The position numbers and the translations under genes were made by a program. A model generated the notes under the pieces. It did not search any database and was not told where the DNA came from. It saw only the letters and a program-made list of their open reading frames with translations. Below are positions 57,253 to 64,000 of a stretch of DNA of 64,000 bases, in pieces. The stretch comes from an uncultured Mediterraneibacter sp. (GTDB taxonomy: Bacteria; Bacillota; Clostridia; Lachnospirales; Lachnospiraceae), in NCBI GenBank assembly GCA_944381935.1, contig CALWMN010000003.1, positions 145,534 through 209,533 of the forward strand. The letters are read 5' to 3'. Position 1 is the stretch's first letter, and each line of letters opens with the position of its first letter.

Positions 57253-58962
57253 ATGGTGAATTTAAGAGAGAAACCATACTACTTAAACGAGGAACAGATC
57301 CAATGGGTAGAAGATACAATTGCGGGAATGACGATTGAGGAGAAGATCGGCCAGCTTTTCGTCAATATGGTAGGAAGTGCGGAAGACAGAAAACCGGAAA
57401 ATATCAAAAAGGTGCTCGACACTTATCATCCGGGGGCAATCCGTTATCACAATGCGCCGAAGGAAGAGCTTTGGGATATGGCGAACTGCCTGCAGGAGAA
57501 CACAAAGATTCCGCTTCTGATTGCATCCAACTGTGAGCAGGGAGGAAACGGCGGTGTCGGCGGCGGAACTCCCATTGCAAACGGAGCTGCCATGGCCGCA
57601 ATTGATTCAGAAGATGCCGTATACGAGATGGCCACGATCTCTGCCCGAGAGGCGGCGGCAGTAGGCTGCAACTGGAATTTTGCCCCGATCGTTGATATTC
57701 TCTACAACTGGAGGAACACGATTGTCCAGCTCCGTGCGTTCAATGATAATCCCGATGATATCATCCGCTATGCAAAATCATTCTTTAAAGGGATGAAGAC
57801 ACAGAACATGGCAACCTGTATGAAACACTTTCCGGGAGACGGAACAGAGGAAAATGACCAGCATCTGATCATGGGTATCAATGAATTTGACTGTGATAAG
57901 TGGGATGCGACATACGGAAAGGTTTACAAAGAACTGATCGACGAGGGCGTCATGACGATCATGGCAGGGCATATCGCGCTTCCGGCATATTCAAGGAAGC
58001 TGCGCCCCGGCATCAAAGATGAGGACATCAGACCGGCTACGCTTGCGCCGGAGCTGATCACGGACCTTCTCAAAGGGCAGCTTGGATTTAACGGCCTTGT
58101 TGTGACGGATGCTTCCCATATGATCGGCATGTTTGGCGCTACGATCCCGAGAAGCGAGCAGGTTCCGGGAGCGATCGCAGCGGGATGCGACATGTACCTG
58201 TTCTTCAATGACAGGGAAGAGGACTTTGGTTATATGATGGAAGGATATAGGAACGGAACCATCACGGAGGAGCGCCTGAATGACGCGCTTCATAGGATCC
58301 TCGGCGTGAAGGCGGCACTGAACCTTCATAAGCTCCAGGCGGAAGGGAAATTGATGCAGCCGAAGGAGAACCTGTCAGTCGTAGGATGCGAGGAACACCA
58401 CAGGGCATCCAGAGAGTTTGCAGATAAGTATGTGACACTTGTGAAAGACCGGCTGGACTATCTGCCGATGACTCCTGAGAAATATAAGAAAATCAAGATG
58501 GTCTATATCGGTTCTGAAGCGAGCGTCGTGGCAGGCACGAAGCTTAAGTCCAACGATGACGCCATCATCAAAGATCTTGTGGAGCAGCTTACAGATGCAG
58601 GTTTTGAGGTGGACGCAACGGTAGAGCCTAAGAAGGGCAAGATGGAGGAGTTCAGGAAGAAGTACGACTGTGTGCTCCTGATCCTGAATACACAGGGATT
58701 CGCACAGTTCAATACGATGCGCGTGAAATGGGATGAGCCTGTAAAACAGCCGTGGTATATGTCTGAGCTTCCGACCTTTGTGGTATCCTTAAGCAACACG
58801 AACTTCCTGATTGATGTTCCGATGGCCAGATGTTATATCAATGCCTATATGGATCACCATGAATCATTTGCAGCGGTCCTGGAAAAGATGATGGGCAAGA
58901 GTGAGTTTAAGGGAAGATATAATGAGAACGTATTCTGCGGAAGATGGGAGACCAGATTCTGA
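57253..58962 (+). CDS. family 3 glycoside hydrolase (NagZ-like beta-N-acetylglucosaminidase or phosphorylase)
   Basis: A 569-residue protein with no signal peptide, so intracellular. The NagZ motif is MKHFPGDGTEENDQH (residues 190-204): Lys191-His192, and the Asp202/His204 pair that supplies the acid/base in NagZ enzymes. The usual His after PG is Asp here. The nucleophile is Asp286 in LVVTDASHMIG. A C-terminal alpha/beta domain (about 390-560) is present, as in the two-domain Gram-positive NagZ. Substrates may be N-acetylglucosaminides or muropeptides. Some members act as phosphorylases. AAAAGGAG precedes the start. It is 23 bases after the HAD gene. Confidence 0.87.
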   Translation: MVNLREKPYYLNEEQIQWVEDTIAGMTIEEKIGQLFVNMVGSAEDRKPENIKKVLDTYHPGAIRYHNAPKEELWDMANCLQENTKIPLLIASNCEQGGNGGVGGGTPIANGAAMAAIDSEDAVYEMATISAREAAAVGCNWNFAPIVDILYNWRNTIVQLRAFNDNPDDIIRYAKSFFKGMKTQNMATCMKHFPGDGTEENDQHLIMGINEFDCDKWDATYGKVYKELIDEGVMTIMAGHIALPAYSRKLRPGIKDEDIRPATLAPELITDLLKGQLGFNGLVVTDASHMIGMFGATIPRSEQVPGAIAAGCDMYLFFNDREEDFGYMMEGYRNGTITEERLNDALHRILGVKAALNLHKLQAEGKLMQPKENLSVVGCEEHHRASREFADKYVTLVKDRLDYLPMTPEKYKKIKMVYIGSEASVVAGTKLKSNDDAIIKDLVEQLTDAGFEVDATVEPKKGKMEEFRKKYDCVLLILNTQGFAQFNTMRVKWDEPVKQPWYMSELPTFVVSLSNTNFLIDVPMARCYINAYMDHHESFAAVLEKMMGKSEFKGRYNENVFCGRWETRF

Positions 58963-59002
58963 CGGATAGAAATGGGATTCTGAAAATCGGACGATAAATA
59001 CA

Positions 59003-59046
59003 TAAAATCATTCTGTCAAAAAGTTTATAAATATTTTATGATTTTA
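59003..59046. repeat. inverted repeat upstream of the symporter gene
   Basis: TAAAATCAT (59003-59011) and ATGATTTTA (59038-59046) are exact complements 26 bases apart in the AT-rich 124-base gap between the GH3 and symporter genes. It may be a weak stem-loop or a paired operator. Confidence 0.35.
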
Positions 59047-59086
59047 ATAGTTTATTTATTGCCGATTCAAAGGAGGTAACTTAGTA

Positions 59087-60475
59087 ATGAGTAATAATGG
59101 AAACAAGGTAAAGCCTTTTGGCATGGCCGATAAGCTCGGCTACATGTTTGGAGATTTTGGTAATGACTTTACATTCATCCTCTCCTCCACGTTCCTGATG
59201 AAGTTCTATACGGATGTTATGGGGGTTTCAGCGGGAATCGTAGGTATCATGATGATGGTGGCAAGAATTGTGGACGCCTTTACCGATGTGACGATGGGAC
59301 AGATCGCTGACAGGAGCAGACCGACCGCAAAGGGGAAATTCCTCCCCTGGATCAAGAGGATGTGCGGGCCAGTGGCACTGGCATCATTCCTGATGTATGC
59401 TGTATGGTTCAAAGATATGTCGATGTCCTTTAAGATTGTGTGGATGTTCGCTACATACCTGCTGTGGGGCAGCATCTGCTATACAGGAATCAATATCCCT
59501 TACGGATCAATGGCATCTGCAATCTCTCCTGAGGCGAGGGACCGTTCTGAGCTGTCAAGCTGGAGAACGATCGGTGCGACTCTGGCAAGCATGTTTATCG
59601 GCGTTGTGCTGCCCCTGGTTGTTTACTATAAAGATGAGGCGGGCAACACGATGATCTCTGGCACGAATATGGCAATTGCAGGTGCTGTATGCTCTGTTTG
59701 CGCTATTATCTGCTATCTGATCTGCTACAGCTTAACTACAGAGCGTGTGAAGATTGAAAAGAAAGAGGAGAAATTCAGCCTTATTGAGCTTTTAAAGACG
59801 CTGGTATCCAGCCGTGCCCTTATCGGTATTGTATTGGCAGCGCTTTTGCTCCTCCTGGCCCAGCTTACATTAGGCGCAATGGGGCAGTATGTATTCCCGA
59901 ACTATTTTGGCAGCGCAGCGGGAGTGTCCGTTTCCGGGTTCTGCGCAAATATCATGATACTTGTACTGGCGGCCATCGTTCCTGCGCTTGCAGCAAAATT
60001 CGGCAAAAAAGAACTTTCCGCTTTCGGCGGGATTTTAGGGGCGGTTGTATTCTTTGTTACCTTTATCCTCCACACAGAAAATGTATGGGTATTTATTGTT
60101 CTTTATACAATCGGATATATGGGAATCGGTTTCTTTAATGTCAACTGCTGGGCAATGATCACGGACGTGATCGACGACGCGGAAGTAAGAGAGGGGACAA
60201 GGTCAGACGGTACTTTCTACTCTGTGTACTCCTTTGCGCGTAAGATGGGCCAGGCTGCTTCATCGGGACTTTCCGGAGCGCTTCTGACAGCGGTCGGATA
60301 TACGACTGCCACGGCGTTCGATGCGGATGTCGTAAACGGGATCTATGATATTTCCTGTCTGGTTCCGGCAGCGGGATTCCTGCTGATGGCGCTTGCACTG
60401 ATCTTTGTATATCCGCTTGGAAAGAAGAAAGTGGATGAAAATGTCGCTTACCTCAAGAAAAAGAGAGGCGAATAA
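59087..60475 (+). CDS. GPH-family sugar:cation symporter
   Basis: Glycoside-pentoside-hexuronide symporter (MelB/GusB type), 462 residues with about twelve membrane segments. DKLGYMFGDFGNDFTFIL, then ARIVDAFTDVTMGQIADRSR (the conserved D..TD.. cation site) and GKFLPWIKR are family signatures. INCWAMITDVIDDAEVREGTRSDG-type sequence near residue 345 is the second signature. AAAGGAGGTAAC precedes the start. It closes the HAD-GH3 operon and probably imports the glycoside that the GH3 enzyme then processes inside the cell. A strong terminator follows. Confidence 0.92.
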   Translation: MSNNGNKVKPFGMADKLGYMFGDFGNDFTFILSSTFLMKFYTDVMGVSAGIVGIMMMVARIVDAFTDVTMGQIADRSRPTAKGKFLPWIKRMCGPVALASFLMYAVWFKDMSMSFKIVWMFATYLLWGSICYTGINIPYGSMASAISPEARDRSELSSWRTIGATLASMFIGVVLPLVVYYKDEAGNTMISGTNMAIAGAVCSVCAIICYLICYSLTTERVKIEKKEEKFSLIELLKTLVSSRALIGIVLAALLLLLAQLTLGAMGQYVFPNYFGSAAGVSVSGFCANIMILVLAAIVPALAAKFGKKELSAFGGILGAVVFFVTFILHTENVWVFIVLYTIGYMGIGFFNVNCWAMITDVIDDAEVREGTRSDGTFYSVYSFARKMGQAASSGLSGALLTAVGYTTATAFDADVVNGIYDISCLVPAAGFLLMALALIFVYPLGKKKVDENVAYLKKKRGE

Positions 60476-60513
60476 AAGGAATATGTTCTGATGCGGCAAT
60501 GTGTCAGCACAGA

Positions 60514-60548
60514 AAAACGGCTGCGGCTTTGGCCACAGCCGTTTTCTG
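60514..60548 (+). terminator. terminator after the symporter gene
   Basis: AAAACGGCTGCGGC and GGCCACAGCCGTTTT form a stem of about 14 pairs with a three-base loop, ending in TTTTC. Confidence 0.85.
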
Positions 60549-60627
60549 TCGCAAGGATCAGGGCAGCGTACAGTACATATAATGAATAATTATTAAAATT
60601 AATGAATAATTATAATCAAACTTTATG

Positions 60628-60656
60628 TTGAAATATAGCATTAGTTGTAGTATAAT
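60628..60656 (+). promoter_or_regulatory. carAB promoter
   Basis: TTGAAA (60628-60633), 17 bases, TATAAT (60651-60656). The start point would lie near 60663, giving a leader of about 80 bases. Confidence 0.8.
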
Positions 60657-60674
60657 CTTTACAATTTGAGAACG

Positions 60675-60736
60675 AGGGCGCTCTGGATGAAAAGACTCCA
60701 AGAGTGCCTTTCCTATGCAAAATGAAAAAGGAAAGG
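60675..60736 (+). promoter_or_regulatory. carA leader with two mutually exclusive hairpins
   Basis: Hairpin 1 pairs AGGGCGCTCTGGA (60675-60687) with TCCAAGAGTGCCT (60697-60709), with small bulges. Hairpin 2 pairs CCTTTCC (60707-60713) with GGAAAGG (60730-60736), which contains the ribosome site of carA. The arms share bases 60707-60709, so both cannot fully form together. This would allow translation control, for example by pyrimidine or arginine level. No known PyrR-binding consensus was recognised. Confidence 0.4.
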
Positions 60737-60744
60737 GTGGACGC

Positions 60745-61815
60745 ATGAAGGCATTTCTGATATTGGAAGACGGCACTGTCTTTACGGGGACCAGCATCGG
60801 TTCAACAAGGGATTGTATCAGCGAGATTGTATTTAATACTTCTATGACAGGGTATCTGGAGGTACTGACAGACCCTTCTTATGCAGGACAGGCGGTTGTT
60901 ATGACATATCCGCTGATCGGGAATTACGGGATCACTCCCGACATGGAGTCGAAAAAGGCATGGCCGGACGGTTATATTGTAAGGGAGCTTTCCAGGATGC
61001 CGAGCAATTTCAGGTGCGAGGGTACGATCCAGGATTTCCTGAAGAGCCAGGATATCCCCGGAATCGCGGGAATCGACACCCGCGCCCTTACCAAGATCCT
61101 GCGCGAAAAGGGAACCATGAACGGCATGATCACAACAGACGAAAACTATGATCTGGAGGAGATCCTTCCGAAGCTGAAGGAGTACACAGTAGGAGATGTC
61201 GTCTCGAAAGTGACGTGCCGGGAAAAATATGTGCTTGAAGGGGAAGGAAAGAAGGTTGCGCTTCTTGACCTTGGAGCCAAAAACAATATTGCGAAGTCTT
61301 TGAATCAGCGCGGCTTGCAGGTGACGGTATATCCGGCTGATACGGCTGCCAAAGAAATCATCTCAACAAATCCTGACGGCATCATGCTTTCCAACGGGCC
61401 TGGAGATCCGGCGGACTGTGAATCCGTTATCAGAGAAATCAAGAAACTCTACAATACAGATATTCCGATTTTTGCGATCTGTCTCGGGCATCAGCTTATG
61501 GCACTTGCCACGGGCGCATCCACCCACAAACTGAAATACGGACACAGGGGAGGAAATCATCCTGTAAAAGATTTAAAGACAGGCAGAGTATATATTTCAT
61601 CCCAGAATCACGGATATGTGGTCGATGAGGATTCCATTGACCCGGCTGTTGCGGTACCGGCGTTTGTGAACGTGAATGACGGGACAAACGAGGGACTTGC
61701 GTATGTCGGAAAAAACATTTTTACCGTGCAGTTCCATCCGGAAGCCTGCCCGGGTCCGTTGGATTCAGGTTACTTGTTTGACAGATTTATTGAGATGATG
61801 GGAGGAGCGAAATAA
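60745..61815 (+). CDS. carA: carbamoyl-phosphate synthase small subunit
   Basis: Glutaminase subunit feeding ammonia to the large subunit for pyrimidine and arginine synthesis, 356 residues. [18 protein letters not shown] at the start, [20 protein letters not shown], cut, and [19 protein letters not shown] are conserved. The nucleophile is Cys246 in [13 protein letters not shown], with the His-Glu pair in [14 protein letters not shown] 60745 lies after GGAAAGGGTGG; an ATG 30 bases earlier is inside the leader hairpin. The stop overlaps the carB start as TAATG. Confidence 0.96.
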   Translation: MKAFLILEDGTVFTGTSIGSTRDCISEIVFNTSMTGYLEVLTDPSYAGQAVVMTYPLIGNYGITPDMESKKAWPDGYIVRELSRMPSNFRCEGTIQDFLKSQDIPGIAGIDTRALTKILREKGTMNGMITTDENYDLEEILPKLKEYTVGDVVSKVTCREKYVLEGEGKKVALLDLGAKNNIAKSLNQRGLQVTVYPADTAAKEIISTNPDGIMLSNGPGDPADCESVIREIKKLYNTDIPIFAICLGHQLMALATGASTHKLKYGHRGGNHPVKDLKTGRVYISSQNHGYVVDEDSIDPAVAVPAFVNVNDGTNEGLAYVGKNIFTVQFHPEACPGPLDSGYLFDRFIEMMGGAK

Positions 61816-64000
61816 TGCCCAGAGATTTGAGTATAAAAAAGGTACTTGTCATTGGTTCCGGCCCGATCGTCATCGGACAGGCGGCGGAGTTTGATTATGC
61901 GGGAACTCAGGCATGCCGTTCCCTGAAAGAAGAGGGCATCGAGGTCGTCCTTTTGAACTCGAACCCTGCGACGATCATGACGGATAAAGATATCGCGGAC
62001 AGCGTATATATCGAGCCTCTGACTGTGGAAGTGGTCGAGCAGCTCATCAAGAAAGAGAAACCGGACAGCGTGCTCCCGACTCTGGGAGGGCAGGCAGGCC
62101 TGAACCTGGCTATGGAGCTGGAGGAGGCAGGATTCTTAAAAGAAAACGGCGTGCGCCTGATCGGAACGACGTCGGAGACGATCAAAAAGGCGGAGGACCG
62201 TCTGGAATTTAAGGCGACGATGGAGAAGATCGGGGAACCGGTTGCAGCTTCCCTTGTCGTGGAAAGCGTGGACGACGGCCTTGCGTTTGCCAATAAGATC
62301 GGTTATCCGGTGGTGCTCCGTCCGGCATACACACTGGGAGGGAGCGGCGGCGGCATCGCCCATGATTCCCGGCAGCTTGTAGAGATCCTGGAGAACGGCC
62401 TGCGTCTCTCCCGTGTGGGACAGGTGCTCGTAGAGCGCTGCATCGCAGGATGGAAAGAGATCGAGTACGAGGTGATGCGCGACAGCGCGGGCAACTGTAT
62501 CACCGTATGTAATATGGAAAACATCGATCCGGTAGGTGTCCACACCGGAGACAGTATCGTCGTGGCGCCGTCCCAGACGCTGGGGGACAAGGAGTATCAG
62601 ATGCTCCGCACGTCTGCGCTCAATATCATCAGCGAACTGAACATCACAGGCGGCTGTAACGTACAGTATGCGCTGAACCCGGATACGTTTGAATACTGTG
62701 TCATCGAGGTCAATCCGCGTGTCAGCCGTTCTTCCGCGCTGGCGTCCAAGGCGACCGGGTACCCGATCGCGAAAGTATCGGCAAAGATCGCGCTGGGTTA
62801 CACGCTGGATGAGATCAAGAACGCCATCACCCGGAAGACATATGCAAGTTTTGAGCCGATGCTTGACTATGTCGTGGTCAAGCTGCCGCGCCTGCCCTTT
62901 GATAAATTCATCAGCGCAAAGAGGACGCTGACGACGCAGATGAAAGCGACCGGAGAGGTCATGAGCATATGCGACAACTTCGAGGGAGCTCTGATGAAGG
63001 CGATCCGCTCCCTTGAGCAGCATGTGGACAGCCTGATGTCCTATGATTTTACAGGACTCTCGGAAGAGGAACTTCTGGAACAGATGGCAAAGGTAGACGA
63101 TATGCGCATGTGGAGGATTGCGGAGGCGATCCGCAGGGGCATCGGCTATGATACGATCTACAATATCACGAAAGTAGACAAATGGTTCATCGATAAATTC
63201 GCCATCATTGTGGAGATGGAAAACGCGCTGAAAACGCAGGAACTTACGGTGGATCTCCTAAGAGAGGCGAAGCGCATCGAGTTCCCGGACAATGTGATCG
63301 CCCGCCTGACAGGCAAGAGCGAGCGTGAGATCCATGATATGCGCCATGCAAACGGCATTGTTGCGGCGTACAAGATCGTGGATACATGCGCGGCGGAGTT
63401 CGCGGCGGAGACGCCTTACTATTACTCCGTGTTCGGCAGCGAGAACGAAGTGGAGAAGACGACAGGAAAGAAAAAAGTGCTCGTGCTCGGCTCCGGGCCG
63501 ATCCGCATCGGTCAGGGCATCGAGTTCGACTTCTGTTCCGTACACTGTACGTGGGCGTTTTCCAGAGAGGGGTACGAGACGATCATCGTCAACAATAACC
63601 CGGAGACGGTAAGCACGGACTTCGATATCGCGGACAAGCTGTACTTTGAGCCGCTCACCCCGGAAGACGTGGAGAGTATCGTGGATATCGAGAAGCCGGA
63701 CGGAGCCGTCGTGCAGTTCGGCGGACAGACGGCGATCAAGCTGACCGAGGCGCTTATGAAGATGGGCGTTCCGATCCTGGGAACCTCCGCAGAGAATGTC
63801 GACAAGGCGGAGGATAGGGAACTCTTCGATGCGATCCTGGAAGAGTGCGAGATCCCGCGCCCCACCGGAGGAACGGTATTTACTGCTGAGGAGGCAAAAG
63901 AGGTGGCGAACCGTCTCGGCTATCCGGTGCTCGTGCGTCCGTCCTACGTGCTCGGCGGCCAGGGCATGCAGATCGCGATCAATGACAATGACATCGACCA
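61815..64000 (+). CDS. carB: carbamoyl-phosphate synthase large subunit (3' truncated)
   Basis: Large synthetase subunit, cut by the window end after 728 of roughly 1070 codons. The first ATP-grasp half is complete: [21 protein letters not shown], cut, [49 protein letters not shown]. The oligomerisation domain follows (about 400-550), then the second half begins with [18 protein letters not shown] and ends in [16 protein letters not shown]. It starts on the last base of the carA stop, so the pair is translationally coupled. Confidence 0.96.
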   Translation, partial: MPRDLSIKKVLVIGSGPIVIGQAAEFDYAGTQACRSLKEEGIEVVLLNSNPATIMTDKDIADSVYIEPLTVEVVEQLIKKEKPDSVLPTLGGQAGLNLAMELEEAGFLKENGVRLIGTTSETIKKAEDRLEFKATMEKIGEPVAASLVVESVDDGLAFANKIGYPVVLRPAYTLGGSGGGIAHDSRQLVEILENGLRLSRVGQVLVERCIAGWKEIEYEVMRDSAGNCITVCNMENIDPVGVHTGDSIVVAPSQTLGDKEYQMLRTSALNIISELNITGGCNVQYALNPDTFEYCVIEVNPRVSRSSALASKATGYPIAKVSAKIALGYTLDEIKNAITRKTYASFEPMLDYVVVKLPRLPFDKFISAKRTLTTQMKATGEVMSICDNFEGALMKAIRSLEQHVDSLMSYDFTGLSEEELLEQMAKVDDMRMWRIAEAIRRGIGYDTIYNITKVDKWFIDKFAIIVEMENALKTQELTVDLLREAKRIEFPDNVIARLTGKSEREIHDMRHANGIVAAYKIVDTCAAEFAAETPYYYSVFGSENEVEKTTGKKKVLVLGSGPIRIGQGIEFDFCSVHCTWAFSREGYETIIVNNNPETVSTDFDIADKLYFEPLTPEDVESIVDIEKPDGAVVQFGGQTAIKLTEALMKMGVPILGTSAENVDKAEDRELFDAILEECEIPRPTGGTVFTAEEAKEVANRLGYPVLVRPSYVLGGQGMQIAINDNDID

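Noticed and set aside
60657-60744. PyrR-binding attenuator upstream of carA
   Set aside because: The conserved PyrR-binding loop sequence could not be found and there is no terminator with T run before carA.
1-64000. Mobile elements, CRISPR arrays, tRNA genes
   Set aside because: No transposase, integrase, repeat-spacer pattern or cloverleaf sequence was seen anywhere in the window.

Overview
The window reads as chromosome of a spore-forming anaerobic Firmicute, most likely a gut Lachnospiraceae-type clostridium. The reasons are strong AGGAGG-type ribosome binding sites, the gene order pyrH-frr-uppS-cdsA-dxr-rseP, an oxygen-independent cobalt-early cobalamin pathway, and spore-type peptidoglycan genes. 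The species cannot be named from sequence alone. No tRNA, rRNA, CRISPR array, insertion sequence or phage gene was seen. Both ends are cut: the first gene lacks its start and carB lacks its end.

Layout. 0-3.2 kb: an ABC exporter pair (ATPase 5' truncated) and an aromatic-acid-exporter-type membrane protein. 3.3-10.8 kb: a LacI-regulated disaccharide operon: regulator, lipoprotein binding protein, two permeases, and a 1009-residue fusion of a GH65 glycoside phosphorylase with a beta-phosphoglucomutase. No ATPase gene is present, so a shared MsmX-type ATPase is inferred. 10.8-12.7 kb, minus strand: amt and a P-II gene, preceded by a structured leader.

12.8-42.8 kb: about 30 kb of tightly packed plus-strand genes for anaerobic cobalamin synthesis. 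cobK and the adenosyltransferase gene come first. A cobalamin riboswitch with terminator follows, then cobalt uptake (cbiMNQO), cobaltochelatase cbiK, transketolase, a Bcp peroxiredoxin, cbiD-L-F-H-ET-A, cobT, cobS, a cobC-like phosphatase, an acetyltransferase, a small membrane protein, cbiB, cobD, cbiP, hemC, a cobA-hemD fusion, a threonine aldolase and a complete Opp/Dpp-type ABC importer. Many neighbours overlap by ATGA. cbiG, cbiC, cobU, a precorrin-2 dehydrogenase, hemA/L/B and a threonine kinase are absent from the window, so the pathway needs genes elsewhere or substitutes.

42.8-47 kb: a PdaA-like deacetylase with a sporulation-type promoter, a D-2-hydroxyacid dehydrogenase, and aroF-aroB for the start of the shikimate pathway. 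47.2-54.9 kb: pyrH, frr, uppS, cdsA, dxr, rseP, then two cell-envelope proteins (SpoIID-like with a peptidoglycan-binding domain, and a transglutaminase-like protein). 55-60.5 kb: an AraC regulator divergent from a HAD hydrolase, a NagZ-like GH3 enzyme and a GPH sugar symporter, which form an amino-sugar glycoside utilisation locus. 60.6-64 kb: carA and carB behind a structured leader.

The best leads for something undescribed are the amt leader with mutually exclusive hairpins, the intracellular GH3-HAD-GPH locus that may work phosphorolytically, the GH65-phosphoglucomutase fusion, the non-canonical genes translationally coupled into the cobalamin operon, and the carA leader that can hide its ribosome binding site.
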